NCBI RefSeq assembly: GCF_028283705.1
Contig: NZ_JAPWKD010000011.1
Coordinates: 558,001 to 622,000, forward strand
Reading direction: 5' to 3'
Length of the DNA stretch: 64,000 nt
Origin: Pantoea sp.
GTDB taxonomy: Bacteria; Pseudomonadota; Gammaproteobacteria; Enterobacterales; Enterobacteriaceae
Below the pieces are notes generated by a model. It did not search any database and was not told the origin of the DNA. It worked only from the letters and a program-made list of their open reading frames with translations. Of this stretch, positions 8,727 through 18,257 are shown piece by piece (within the stretch, counting starts at the first letter, position 1; each line of letters starts with the position of its first letter). The position numbers and the translations under genes were made by a program.

Positions 8727-8773
8727 TGTCACGGTGTTACAGCTGTAACAGGTGCAGGTGTAACGTTGTGACA
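8727..8773 (-). promoter_or_regulatory. Array of three palindromic sites, probable activator UAS
   Basis: Three related palindromes occur in 47 bases: TGTCACGGTGTTACA (8727-8741), the perfect TGTTACAGCTGTAACA (8735-8750) and TGTAACGTTGTGACA (8759-8773), sharing TGTNAC/GTNACA half-sites. They begin about 55 bases upstream of the -24 element, the usual place for enhancer sites of sigma-54 activators. Assignment to the AcoR-like protein is inference. Confidence 0.65.
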
Positions 8774-8781
8774 TAAAAGGC

Positions 8782-8797
8782 GCGCGATAAATCGCGC
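8782..8797. repeat. REP-like palindrome, copy 2 (core only)
   Basis: GCGCGAT-AA-ATCGCGC just downstream of the LysR gene stop; the same core as the other dispersed copies, here without the GTAGCGGC arm. Confidence 0.75.
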
Positions 8798-8808
8798 ATT
8801 TGTGACAA

Positions 8809-9720
8809 TTATGCCGACAGCTGCGCAGTCAGCGCCCGCAGATGGGTACGCAGCAGCTGATGCAATGCCCGAATGGCCGGAGAAAATTGTTTGCGATGCG
8901 GGCAGATAAGATGCAGCGGGGTGCTTTCGCCAGGCTGCTGTGGCAGCACCACTTCCAGCCGCCCCTCCCGCACGTCATCACACACATCAAGCCAGGATTT
9001 ATAAGCGATACCCATCCCGGCCACCGCCCAGCGTCGGGCGACATCTGCGTCGTCACACAGCAGACGGCTTTTAACCGTAATCTGGCGGCGCATTCCTTCC
9101 TGAGGAAAGGTCCATTTATCATAGACATGGCCATTCATCACAAACAGCAGACAATCATGCCGCGCGATCTCCTCCAGCGTCCCCGGGCGGCCATGTTGAT
9201 CGAGCCAGGATGGAGACGCCACCAGCACCCGACGATTATCTTCGGCCAGCGGCAGGGCAACATAACTGCTGTCATCCAGTTTGCCGTAGCGAATGGCGAT
9301 ATCCACCGGGTCACGAAACACATCGCTGATTTGATCGGACAGCGAGAGACGCACCGACAATGCCGGGTGCTGACGGCAAAATTCGGTAATCAATGGCAGC
9401 ACGATATTGCGTCCAATATCGGAAGGCAGGGCGATTTTTAGTTCGCCGGATAACGCATCTTCATGGCTTTGCAGGCTGTCGGCACCAGCCTGCATCAGTG
9501 CCAGCATTTCCTGGGCGTAGGGCAGGTATTTTTCCCCTTCAGCGGTGAGACGCAGGCTGCGGGTGGATCGGGCGAACAAGCGTTTATCCAGCTCACGTTC
9601 CAGACGCTGAATCGCAGCACTGACCTGGCCTGGCAACAGGTCAGCCTCGCGCGCGGCACGAGAAAAGCTGCCAAGCGCAGCGGAGCGCACAAATAACGTC
9701 ACATCTTCCAGTCGAATCAT
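8809..9720 (-). CDS. LysR-family transcriptional regulator
   Basis: 303 residues from the ATG at 9720 (GGGGAAATAAA upstream). The N-terminal winged helix-turn-helix is MIRLEDVTLFVRSAALGSFS, then RAAREADLLPGQVSAAIQRLE; residues from about 90 form the substrate-binding domain. It is divergent from the quinone oxidoreductase gene, with about 130 bases between starts, which is the classic arrangement for a LysR regulator and its target. It belongs to the CrgA/AaeR-like group that often controls responses to aromatics or electrophiles; effector unknown. Confidence 0.88.
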   Translation of the reverse strand: MIRLEDVTLFVRSAALGSFSRAAREADLLPGQVSAAIQRLERELDKRLFARSTRSLRLTAEGEKYLPYAQEMLALMQAGADSLQSHEDALSGELKIALPSDIGRNIVLPLITEFCRQHPALSVRLSLSDQISDVFRDPVDIAIRYGKLDDSSYVALPLAEDNRRVLVASPSWLDQHGRPGTLEEIARHDCLLFVMNGHVYDKWTFPQEGMRRQITVKSRLLCDDADVARRWAVAGMGIAYKSWLDVCDDVREGRLEVVLPQQPGESTPLHLICPHRKQFSPAIRALHQLLRTHLRALTAQLSA

Positions 9721-9854
9721 TTTATTTCCCCAGCGATAGCGGATTTTCACTCTAAGAGTGAAAGTGTTCCCCTGCAAGTGACGTTTTTCGCAAGGAGAGG
9801 GCAGCGTAGGCTAAGTGTCATTCACTAAAACCCTTGAGATATAAGGATCAACCG

Positions 9855-10856
9855 ATGAAAGCCATTGTTTACAGCCAGAATGGTTTACCGATTTCTGATG
9901 AAAATGCCCTGTATGATCTCGATGTTGCCAAACCGCAACCAGGCGACCGCGATCTGCTGGTCAAAATCAATGCCATCGCGGTCAACCCGGTGGATACGAA
10001 GGTTCGCGCTGGTGCGCCTACCGATACACCGCGCATTCTGGGGTGGGATGCAGTGGGCGTGGTGGAAGCGGTGGGCGAGGCGGTGACGCTGTTTCAGCCA
10101 GGGGATAAGGTTTATTACGCCGGTGATATCACCCGCCCCGGTAGCTATGCCGAGTATGGACTGGTGGATGAGCGTATCGCCGCACATAGGCCGCAGTCAT
10201 TGAACGACGCGGATGCTGCCGCGCTGCCCCTCACCGCGTTAACCGCCTGGGAATTGCTGTTTGACCGCTTGGAAATCGAGGCCGATGACGATTCCGCGTT
10301 ACTGATCGTTGGCGCAGGCGGTGGAGTGGGTTCGATGCTGACCCAGCTTGCCAGTAAACTCACCCGTTTGACGGTGATTGGCACGGCATCCCGTGCGGAA
10401 ACGGCGGACTGGGTGCGTTCGCTCGGCGCAGATCATGTGATTGACCATCAGCGTCCGCTGGGCGAGCAACTGGCCGCGCTGGGCATTAGCAACGTGCGTT
10501 ATGTCGCCAGCCTGACGCATACCGACAGCTACTACCCGCAGCTGATTGATGTGCTGGCTCCGCAGGGCAAGCTGGCGTTGATCGATGATCCTGAAACGCT
10601 GGATGCAGTGCCGCTGAAACGTAAAGCGATATCACTGCACTGGGAGCTGATGTTTACCCGTTCACTGTTCCACACCGCCGATATGCAACGTCAGCATGAC
10701 ATTCTGCAACAGGTGAGCGCGCTGATTGATGATGGCACCCTGCAAACCACTGCCGGTGAACATCATGGCACCATTAATGCTGCCAACCTGCGCAAGGCTC
10801 ATGCCCTGATTGAAAGTGGTCGTGCACGCGGCAAAATTGTACTGAGCGGTTTTTAA
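9855..10856 (+). CDS. Zinc-type alcohol dehydrogenase-like quinone oxidoreductase
   Basis: 333 residues from the ATG at 9855 with AAGGA upstream. Medium-chain reductase lacking the zinc-ligand cysteines, so an NADPH-dependent quinone/enone reductase rather than an alcohol dehydrogenase. Visible are NAVNPVDTKVR-like sequence (IAVNPVDTKVRAG), GWDAVGVVEAVG, and the cofactor loop GAGGGVGSMLTQLA. Its C-terminal RGKIVLSGF is typical of the family. The divergent LysR gene and the downstream nitroreductase suggest a small redox-detoxification module. Confidence 0.85.
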   Translation: MKAIVYSQNGLPISDENALYDLDVAKPQPGDRDLLVKINAIAVNPVDTKVRAGAPTDTPRILGWDAVGVVEAVGEAVTLFQPGDKVYYAGDITRPGSYAEYGLVDERIAAHRPQSLNDADAAALPLTALTAWELLFDRLEIEADDDSALLIVGAGGGVGSMLTQLASKLTRLTVIGTASRAETADWVRSLGADHVIDHQRPLGEQLAALGISNVRYVASLTHTDSYYPQLIDVLAPQGKLALIDDPETLDAVPLKRKAISLHWELMFTRSLFHTADMQRQHDILQQVSALIDDGTLQTTAGEHHGTINAANLRKAHALIESGRARGKIVLSGF

Positions 10857-10942
10857 CGTATTGAAACACAAATCGTTAACCCGTGGGTTAGCGAGGCGGA
10901 TATCGTATTGCCACATTACCCGTTACTGCTCTGGAGAAAAAC

Positions 10943-11596
10943 ATGACGCTGAATGATGCTGTGGTCCGTCGCCACACAGTGAAAGCCTTTGCTTCCGGCA
11001 AAAGTCTGCCGGATACCGAGATCGAAACCCTGCTGCATGTGCTGCGCAACAGCCCTTCATCGGTGAATTCGCAACCGTGGCACTTTGTGGTGGCCTCGAC
11101 GACTGCCGGTCGCGAGCTTATCGCACAATCAACCCAGGGACCCTTTGTTTACAACGGCCCTAAAGTGCTGAATGCCTCTCACGTTATCGCGCTGTGCATG
11201 CGGACTGATCTCGATGAAGCGCATTTGCAAAATGTACTGGCGCAGGAAGAGAAAGACGGTCGTTTTCTGAAGCCGGAGGCGAAAGCGGGTCAGGATAAGA
11301 GCCGTCGTGGCTATGTTGATATTCATCGTTACGAGCAACGCGATATCCCGCAATGGATGGAAAAACAGGTATACCTGGCGTTGGGTGGTTTGTTACTGGG
11401 CGCGGCAATGATGGGTATTGATGCCACGCCGATGGAAGGTTTTGACCAACGCGCGCTGGACCAGGCGCTGGGCCTGCGTGAAAAAGGGCTGACCAGCGTG
11501 GTACTGGTCTCGCTTGGCTACCGTAGCGAAGAAGATTTCAATGCGGGGCTGCCGAAATCACGTCTGCCACGCGAAGAGATTTTCACGTTTATTTAA
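10943..11596 (+). CDS. nfsB: Oxygen-insensitive NAD(P)H nitroreductase / dihydropteridine reductase
   Basis: 217 residues, the same length as E. coli NfsB, with matching landmarks: RHTVKAF near the start, SPSSVNSQPWHFVVAS (FMN binding), EKDGRFLKPEAKA, MEKQVYLALGGLLLGA, MEGFD and the ending FNAGLPKSRLP. FMN-dependent two-electron reduction of nitroaromatics and quinones. The start has GGAG six bases upstream. It lies 86 bases after the quinone oxidoreductase, possibly co-transcribed, and ends at a strong REP-type hairpin. Confidence 0.93.
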   Translation: MTLNDAVVRRHTVKAFASGKSLPDTEIETLLHVLRNSPSSVNSQPWHFVVASTTAGRELIAQSTQGPFVYNGPKVLNASHVIALCMRTDLDEAHLQNVLAQEEKDGRFLKPEAKAGQDKSRRGYVDIHRYEQRDIPQWMEKQVYLALGGLLLGAAMMGIDATPMEGFDQRALDQALGLREKGLTSVVLVSLGYRSEEDFNAGLPKSRLPREEIFTFI

Positions 11597-11603
11597 TTGT
11601 TTG

Positions 11604-11664
11604 CCGTAGCGGCTTGATTTATCGCATTGTTTTAAAAGATGCGCGATAAATCGGGCCGCTACGG
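11604..11664. repeat. REP-like element, copy 3: long inverted repeat
   Basis: CCGTAGCGGC at 11604-11613 pairs with GCCGCTACGG at 11655-11664, and inside it GATTTATCGC pairs with GCGATAAATC; the centre is TGTTTTAAAAG. This is two oppositely oriented copies of the repeat forming one long hairpin between convergent genes, so it probably also terminates both transcripts. Confidence 0.85.
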
Positions 11665-11680
11665 GTTACATAAGCATTTA

Positions 11681-13855
11681 TTAAATCAGAGGGTAATGAA
11701 GTTTAATTGCCTTGCTGATCTCAGTGCCCTGTTCACCAGGGATTTTGTAGCTGGCGACCATACCCGCAACAATCGCGGAGCAGGTAAAAGTATCGCTTAA
11801 TTGCGGCACCAGGCGTTCCTTCCACTCATCCGCATCAGCGGGATTAATTATTCCGGGCCAGAATGTGTTGAGATCATCAATCAAACATCGGGCAAGCTGA
11901 CGTGGGGCATAGGCCGATTTTTCTTCTTCCGCATAAAAACGGGTGGAAAACAGGTCAGCCAGCATACGTATGATGATCATCCCGGCGATAATTTTTTGCT
12001 CAGCATCAGAGAATTTTTTGCGACTCAGCGGCAGCCGATGTTGCGCTAATTCAATCAGCTGCCCGCGCAGTGCTTTGGCTTTATTTCGGTCGTCTTCATT
12101 TTCAGCGAGATAGAAAGGGACCAGTATCTCGCTTAACAGAGATTCATCAGCCCCTGTTGTGAGTTTTGCTGATGCATCAACTTTGCGCATCAGCAGGGAA
12201 ATCATATGGTTTTCAATCTCAGCGGCCCGGTTTTTTTGCCGGTTTTCAAGACCGGGAGCATGGGAAAACAGAAAACGAATCACCGGTGTCATAATGCCCC
12301 CGGACCGGCTCCAGAGGGAGTGCAACTTAGGGAAATCTTCCAGTACGCTGCTAAGATCCGTCATTGCTGCGGGGATATCCGTAATGGTTTCTTCCTTATC
12401 AGGCTCTGGTTGGTAACGCAATAAGGCATAACGTTCCGGTGTCTGGCTGGAGCGAATCAGATCTCTGAAATCGTTTGCCGGAAGATAAAGCGCGGTCTTA
12501 TTCTCCTGGTTATAGAAAATATGATGGGGAGCATCCTCATTATCTATCATTATTGTTTTTTCTATAAAGCTGACAAAATCTTTAATCGGCGTTTGCTGAT
12601 AAAACTTATCCCGCAATTCTGGGTGTGCCTTGATGAGCTGGTTTATTGGGAACTGATAATCGAGTAGTTCTTCCTGCTTCAATTTCATAAACAGTTCAGT
12701 GAGATCTGCATGCGGGCTGTCCGAAAGTAATGCATTTCTGCTGTGATTCAATAATTCACGGTCGATAAAGGTTTTGATGATTTCTGAGTTTGTATAACAG
12801 TTATTTGTCATCTCTCTAATAAATGAGAGCTTTAATGATGGAGAGTTTTTATAGGTTTCCGCTAACACACCGTCACCATCAAGCATTGCGACCAGTTGCT
12901 CAGCAAAGGTGCAGCGGACAGCATTATTGTTTATCGATGCGAGTGTATTGAAAAACAACGCGCCTGTATCAGGGTTGTTAATGCTGTTTAGATGTCTGTC
13001 TATCTGGGGGATGCCATAGAACATCTCGGGATCGAGTTTAATAAAATCAGATGCGTCATCACCAAATATCGCGCCGGTTAATTTAGTCCCTTCCAACAGA
13101 GAGAGTTTATCGATTTTTGCATTAGTAAAGTCCACATTCTCCAGACAATTAACTCTTTCCAGAACTAATTTTCCCGCCTGAATATCTCTGAAACTAATGT
13201 TCCTGAATTTATACTGACTCCTTAGATTATTGGAAAAAGTTATATTTTTCAGCTCACAATTAGAAAAGCTAGTTTTTTCAATCTGGCATGAGGCATTGTC
13301 TACGATATGAAGGTCTTTTAGTTTACAGCCAGACATTTCTGCCTGGGATAACTCACAGTCTCTGATAGTACCTTGCTGTCCTTTACATGAACCGTCAATT
13401 GTGGTGCCCTCCCAACAGGAATTTTTAAAATTCGACCCATACCAAATTAACTGATCTTGTTCTGCTGTGATTATGCAGTTCTTCATTTCAATGCGGTAGT
13501 TAGTGGAATGCCCTCGGAAGTTTAAGTCGGAAAAGTTGTCTCCATTAAATATCAGCGGTTCGTAAAAAGCACCAGGTTTGCAGTCGCGCTCATAGCCAAA
13601 ACCCAGCCCGCGAAAGGTTCTGGGGCGTTGATCATGGGGTCTGACATTATGCATATAATCGACAAAGGTCTCACCGGTGATAGGTTCCAGTTCAATGATG
13701 TTGTCTGCATCCAGGGTATTGATTACGAGTGGTGTATTTGAAGCAGGAGAAGTTGAGATATTATTCACCGCCACACCAGACAAAGACTCGGGTTGAATAT
13801 TTCCTGGGAGCGTTGCCGTGGGTAAGGATAGGGCATTAACAGAAATATCGGACAT
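11681..13855 (-). CDS. SopA/NleL-like HECT-type E3 ubiquitin ligase effector (copy C, Cys retained)
   Basis: 724 residues. The first 100 or so are Ser/Thr/Asn/Pro-rich with no signal peptide, as in type III effectors. Residues about 105-265 are degenerate pentapeptide-type repeats (for example NFSDLNFRG, CELKNITFSN, VDFTNAKID) forming a predicted beta-helix. Residues about 275-724 match the shared C-terminal region of this family, with LHSLWSR and AEIENHMISLL blocks. A cysteine in SDTFTCSAIVAG (Cys692) lies 32 residues from the C-terminus, close to the position of the catalytic Cys in SopA/NleL (29 from the end). Last gene of a three-gene operon; base composition visibly more AT-rich than neighbours. 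Family call is from pattern, not a search. Confidence 0.75.
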   Translation of the reverse strand: MSDISVNALSLPTATLPGNIQPESLSGVAVNNISTSPASNTPLVINTLDADNIIELEPITGETFVDYMHNVRPHDQRPRTFRGLGFGYERDCKPGAFYEPLIFNGDNFSDLNFRGHSTNYRIEMKNCIITAEQDQLIWYGSNFKNSCWEGTTIDGSCKGQQGTIRDCELSQAEMSGCKLKDLHIVDNASCQIEKTSFSNCELKNITFSNNLRSQYKFRNISFRDIQAGKLVLERVNCLENVDFTNAKIDKLSLLEGTKLTGAIFGDDASDFIKLDPEMFYGIPQIDRHLNSINNPDTGALFFNTLASINNNAVRCTFAEQLVAMLDGDGVLAETYKNSPSLKLSFIREMTNNCYTNSEIIKTFIDRELLNHSRNALLSDSPHADLTELFMKLKQEELLDYQFPINQLIKAHPELRDKFYQQTPIKDFVSFIEKTIMIDNEDAPHHIFYNQENKTALYLPANDFRDLIRSSQTPERYALLRYQPEPDKEETITDIPAAMTDLSSVLEDFPKLHSLWSRSGGIMTPVIRFLFSHAPGLENRQKNRAAEIENHMISLLMRKVDASAKLTTGADESLLSEILVPFYLAENEDDRNKAKALRGQLIELAQHRLPLSRKKFSDAEQKIIAGMIIIRMLADLFSTRFYAEEEKSAYAPRQLARCLIDDLNTFWPGIINPADADEWKERLVPQLSDTFTCSAIVAGMVASYKIPGEQGTEISKAIKLHYPLI

Positions 13856-13883
13856 GATGTTTCTTCCTGAAAGAGGAGATAAA

Positions 13884-16058
13884 TTAATTAAGAGGATAAT
13901 AGAGTTTAATGGCTTTATTCATCTCCTGACCGCGATCGCCGGGAATCTGATAGTTACCCATTCTGGTTGCTAATGCAGCAGAACAGGTAAATTCATTGGT
14001 TTGGTCTGTCACCAGGCGATTTCTCCATACCGTGGCTTCAGCCGCATCAACGATCTCAGGTGCATAGGCCACAAGGTCATCAATCAGTTTTTTAGCAAGC
14101 TGACGAGGCGCATAAGGAGACATATTTTCTATTGAATAATAATGCGTAGAGAAGATATCTGGTAGCATTCTTATGATGATCATAAAAGCAATAATTTTCT
14201 GCTCGCGAACTGAGAATTGTTTTCTCTTCAGGCCCAATTGTCGTTGTATCAGTTCAACCAGTTGCCAGCGTAAACCCCTGGCGCGATCCCCTTCAATATA
14301 GAAAGGTGCCATTATCTCGCTTAACAAACACGCATCTTTTTCATCTGTAAGTCTTACGTTTTCATCGGCCTGGCGTTTGATGATCAAAATCAAATGATTT
14401 TCGATCTCAGCGGCCCTCGTCATTTGTGCAGTATCCAGTTTGTCGCCGTGTTCAAACAGGGAATGAATGACCGGCGTGAAAAGCCCGGCGGCACGAATCC
14501 AGAGATTATGTAAAGCCGGGAATGCGCCAAGAACGCGGCTTTGACGTTTAACCGTGGCTGACTTATCAGTAATGATATCGTTCTCGCCAGGTTGAAATTT
14601 CAGAAACGAATAATGTTGTGGTGCCTGGTTAGATTCTATTAAATCTTTGTAGTCCGCTGCTGGAAGATATAACGCGGTTTTCCTGTCGTCAGGATGATAG
14701 AAAATATGATACAGTGAGTTTTCATCCGGCATCATTATTTTTTCTTCTATATGCCTAATGAATTCATTTATCGGTGTTAGCTGATAAAATTTTTGTCGTA
14801 ACAATGGGTATTCAGTGATTAACTGATTTACCATAAATTGATGATCAAGCAATTTACTACTATCCAGCGAGCTAAGTACACGATACATCATGGGGCGTAA
14901 GTTCGCCGGAATTATGATATCATTATCTTCTTTTAATAATTCATCTCTGATAAATGTCTGGATCTCAGGTGAGGCGGCATAAGCTGGGTTAGCCAAATGA
15001 CTCATGATGGATTGTCGTAGTGTTATCGAGCTGTTATAGGTGGCTGATAATACCGATTCATTTTTAATCATTTTGATAAGTTGTTCAGCGAAATCACATT
15101 TAACCACCAGGTTGGTAATCGAATCAAGGGTATTTAAAAACAGCGCGCCTGATTCATGGTTGTTAATGCTATCGAGATAAAGATCAATTTTCTCTTCCGA
15201 GTTAAACATCGCGGGGTTTATCGTGATTGCATCTTTTTGATAATCGCCAAACTCCACGCCGGTTAATTTAGTTCCTCCGGACGGGGTGAATTCTTTTATC
15301 TGAGCGTTGGTAAGGTCAACATTTTCCACACAATCTACGGCATCCCACGTGAGATTGATTGCCTGCATGTTACAAAAACGGGTATCTTTAAAAAGATAAA
15401 ATCTCGTGTAGTCGCAGCTGATGCAACCACTAAAGACCATATTTTCCATAGTGGAATCGCTAAAGTTTGATCGTTCAATCCGATCCGTATCACTATCATA
15501 TATTTTAAAGTTCTTTAATGTACATTTTGGCATTTGAACATCAGAGAAATAACATGATCTTATTTCTGATCTTGAGCCTCGATATAAACCATCGATTGTC
15601 GATCCTTCCCAATTGGTATTTGTTAAATCCATCTTTAACCAGTTTAATTTGTGGCTGGAGGTTTCAATTGTGCAGTTTTTAAATTCTACCACTCCCTTTC
15701 CACCGATGTTAAAACAATAAAACTCCACATCGATAAACTTATCGTGGTCAAAGTGCATCGGCCCCTGATATGCATTAGGGTTATATTTCGCAGAGGGGGA
15801 ATATTTTATATTGCGAAATGTGCGCGGATATTTTTCATGAGCTCTCTCATTCTTCATGTATGCAACATATTTATCGGGGGTAATGTCATTCAGTACGGGC
15901 GCATGATCGACATCCATGACATTATCCGTTACCACGGCCATTGACGCTGGAACTGTATCAGTATTATAAATCTCCATCGGGACAGGCTGAGGGAGGCTAT
16001 TATTCCCTGTAGTAGCAGATACCACAGGAGTGAAGGAGGGGGTTGTATTATTAATCAT
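13884..16058 (-). CDS. SopA/NleL-like HECT-type E3 ubiquitin ligase effector (copy B, Cys retained)
   Basis: Started at the ATG at 16058 (AGGAAAAAA upstream), giving 724 residues, exactly the length of copy C; the frame opens further upstream but without a better start. Same plan: low-complexity N-terminus, pentapeptide-type beta-helix (NTNWEGSTIDG, FSDVQMPKCTLKNF, VDLTNAQIKEF), anchor FGDYQKDAITINPAMF, then a HECT-like region with LHNLWIRAAG and AEIENHLILII. Cys692 in NEFTCSAALA is 32 residues from the end and aligns with copy C without gaps. It would transfer ubiquitin in a host cell if delivered. Gaps are 28 bases to copy C and 75 to copy A. Confidence 0.75.
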   Translation of the reverse strand: MINNTTPSFTPVVSATTGNNSLPQPVPMEIYNTDTVPASMAVVTDNVMDVDHAPVLNDITPDKYVAYMKNERAHEKYPRTFRNIKYSPSAKYNPNAYQGPMHFDHDKFIDVEFYCFNIGGKGVVEFKNCTIETSSHKLNWLKMDLTNTNWEGSTIDGLYRGSRSEIRSCYFSDVQMPKCTLKNFKIYDSDTDRIERSNFSDSTMENMVFSGCISCDYTRFYLFKDTRFCNMQAINLTWDAVDCVENVDLTNAQIKEFTPSGGTKLTGVEFGDYQKDAITINPAMFNSEEKIDLYLDSINNHESGALFLNTLDSITNLVVKCDFAEQLIKMIKNESVLSATYNSSITLRQSIMSHLANPAYAASPEIQTFIRDELLKEDNDIIIPANLRPMMYRVLSSLDSSKLLDHQFMVNQLITEYPLLRQKFYQLTPINEFIRHIEEKIMMPDENSLYHIFYHPDDRKTALYLPAADYKDLIESNQAPQHYSFLKFQPGENDIITDKSATVKRQSRVLGAFPALHNLWIRAAGLFTPVIHSLFEHGDKLDTAQMTRAAEIENHLILIIKRQADENVRLTDEKDACLLSEIMAPFYIEGDRARGLRWQLVELIQRQLGLKRKQFSVREQKIIAFMIIIRMLPDIFSTHYYSIENMSPYAPRQLAKKLIDDLVAYAPEIVDAAEATVWRNRLVTDQTNEFTCSAALATRMGNYQIPGDRGQEMNKAIKLYYPLN

Positions 16059-16133
16059 TTTTTTCCTGTTTGATAAGTCCTGAAAAAATAAAGAAGTATC
16101 CTGTCTGATAAAAACGGCGAGTCGCGCTGTCAA

Positions 16134-18257
16134 TCAAGCCAGGGGATAGCGTTCTCTGCTTGCTGCATCGATTTTGTCACCCCTGAACCCAGGACTTTGA
16201 TAGGCCGCCATCTGGTCTGCTAATGAACCGAGGTCATTGAGGGTGTCGCTATCCTGTAGTAACAGGCGTTGCTGCCACGCTTCACTGGTTTTGTTATCAA
16301 TAACAGACGTTGTGGGTTGGGTTGCATCCATACATAGCATCGCAGCCAGCATGCGTGTTGGCAGAGGGGACGTTTGGTCAGCACCAAAATGGCGTGAAGA
16401 GGAGAGTTCAGTCAGCAATCGTATCATTAGCCGATAAAACACAGCATTCTGGTCGTTTTCCCACAGTCCATAACTGTTTAGTGAAAGATGCGTCTGCATC
16501 AGCCAGATAAGTTCCTGACGATGCCTTGACGCCTGATGAGCGCTGGTCTCGTTATCATTAAAAAAAGGAGAAAAGACTTTTCCCAGAAGCTGCTCGTCAC
16601 AATGCGAGGTAAGATCCATTCTCTGTGTCGCCTTACGTTCCAGCACAGAAATTATGTAATGCCTGATCTCTTCGACCCGGTGTTTCTCTATGTCATTGAG
16701 ACCCGTGCGCCAGGAAAACAGGAAATTGATCATGGGGATCATTTTCTTTCCGTGTTCTCCCCAAAGTGACTGCATTATAGGGAAGATATTAAGCAGAGGA
16801 TTGAGTGCCTCATATAAGGAAGGAATGCGCTGAACACGATTATCACCTGTGAAATGTTGTAACAGTAAAAAACTCTCCGGCTTTTTACCGATATTGATGA
16901 GTTGCTGGAATTCCTCTGCTGAAATGCATAAGGCGGTTCCTGCCTGGGGATAACAGAAGATATGGCAGCGGGACGCGTCAATGTTATTGACGTTTAAATA
17001 ATGAAGAAAAGGTTGAAAAGGTGCCTGTTGGTATAATAAATCCTGCCAGTACGGTGAAAGCTTACATACCTGGTAAATCAGGAATTCATATCCTGGTAAG
17101 TTATGGGCAAGCGTATTGAAAAGCAGGTAATAGGCTTCGGCCAATTCGGTATCACGTAGTAGGGCATGCTGATGATGCTGGAGCAATGATTTACTGAGAA
17201 ATTCTTTTACCATTAATGAGGAGGTGAGATAGGGCTTTGTCAGTTCAGTCATCAGTGATTCCTGTAATGACTTTGAGCTAAGAACAACCTGATATAACAG
17301 TGGCTCGCTTTTAAACATATCCAGAAGTTGCTCCATCCAGTCTCGCTGGACAGCGTTATTGGGCACTGTATGAATGATTTTAAAAAAGAGTGCACCATGA
17401 CTTTCATTAAGATAAAGATGAATGTTTTCTTCACAGGAGAAGATGACAGGGTCCAACCCGATGCTGCGAGGTTGATATGCACCAAATATGGCCCCGTCAA
17501 ACTGGCTGAATTTCCCTGGTATAAATTTATCAATAAAAGTATTGATAAAATAAACATCGTTGACGCACTCGACTGAATCAAACTCTACGTTGATAGCATG
17601 CATATTGGTGAAGCGGACATTGCTCAGTTTATAAGGTTGGTTTCGTGCATCGGATAAAGTGATATTCTCCAGAAAAGCATGAGTGAAATCAATATTGTTA
17701 ATAATTTTGCTATCACAGTTGCTGATAGAAAAGTTCTTTAACGCACCACCAATTAAATTAACGTTCGAGATATCCACGGCTATCATCTTTGATCTTTTTC
17801 CATGTCTCAGACCATCAATGATACTTTCCTGCCAACAAATATCCCCCATTTGAAATTTAAACCAGTTTAGGCCTCTTTTTTCTGTTTTTATCAGGCTTCT
17901 GATTAACTGACTGCCTTTTTGCAGAAAAAATGCAAAATTAAAATTCATATCGATAAAAGTGTCGCCGTCGAACTTCATTATGTCACGATAAACGCCCGGA
18001 CTCTTGCTGGTATTGGCGAAGTTAATTTCCCGGAATATTCGTGAGATTTTTTGTTCTTCTTTGTGGTTTTTCATGTAATAGCTAAAATCTTCTCCATGAA
18101 TCTCTGGGGTGTATTTTTCCTGAGATGAGGTTTCTGGCTTATTTGAAACAGGTTCGGCGGGGACATTTCCTAATTGCAGCCTCGGACGTTGCGTCTGGTT
18201 GTTACCCTCTCGTCGGGTTATTTCTAATGACGAAAGGGCATTAATAAAGTTGTCCAT
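16134..18257 (-). CDS. SopA/NleL-like protein with catalytic Cys replaced by Asp (copy A)
   Basis: 707 residues, first gene of the operon, start ATG at 18257 after AAGGAAAATAA. N-terminus, pentapeptide-type region (INNIDFTHAFLENITLSD and similar), anchor FGAYQPRSIGLDPVIF and the MQSLWGEHG block all align with copies B and C. At the C-terminus SDTLNDLGSLAD replaces SDTFTCSAIVAG: Asp675 stands exactly where the others have the catalytic Cys, again 32 residues from the end. It therefore cannot form a ubiquitin thioester in the normal way and is either a pseudo-ligase, perhaps a binding or regulatory partner, or a decaying copy. The frame is otherwise intact. Confidence 0.72.
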   Translation of the reverse strand: MDNFINALSSLEITRREGNNQTQRPRLQLGNVPAEPVSNKPETSSQEKYTPEIHGEDFSYYMKNHKEEQKISRIFREINFANTSKSPGVYRDIMKFDGDTFIDMNFNFAFFLQKGSQLIRSLIKTEKRGLNWFKFQMGDICWQESIIDGLRHGKRSKMIAVDISNVNLIGGALKNFSISNCDSKIINNIDFTHAFLENITLSDARNQPYKLSNVRFTNMHAINVEFDSVECVNDVYFINTFIDKFIPGKFSQFDGAIFGAYQPRSIGLDPVIFSCEENIHLYLNESHGALFFKIIHTVPNNAVQRDWMEQLLDMFKSEPLLYQVVLSSKSLQESLMTELTKPYLTSSLMVKEFLSKSLLQHHQHALLRDTELAEAYYLLFNTLAHNLPGYEFLIYQVCKLSPYWQDLLYQQAPFQPFLHYLNVNNIDASRCHIFCYPQAGTALCISAEEFQQLINIGKKPESFLLLQHFTGDNRVQRIPSLYEALNPLLNIFPIMQSLWGEHGKKMIPMINFLFSWRTGLNDIEKHRVEEIRHYIISVLERKATQRMDLTSHCDEQLLGKVFSPFFNDNETSAHQASRHRQELIWLMQTHLSLNSYGLWENDQNAVFYRLMIRLLTELSSSRHFGADQTSPLPTRMLAAMLCMDATQPTTSVIDNKTSEAWQQRLLLQDSDTLNDLGSLADQMAAYQSPGFRGDKIDAASRERYPLA

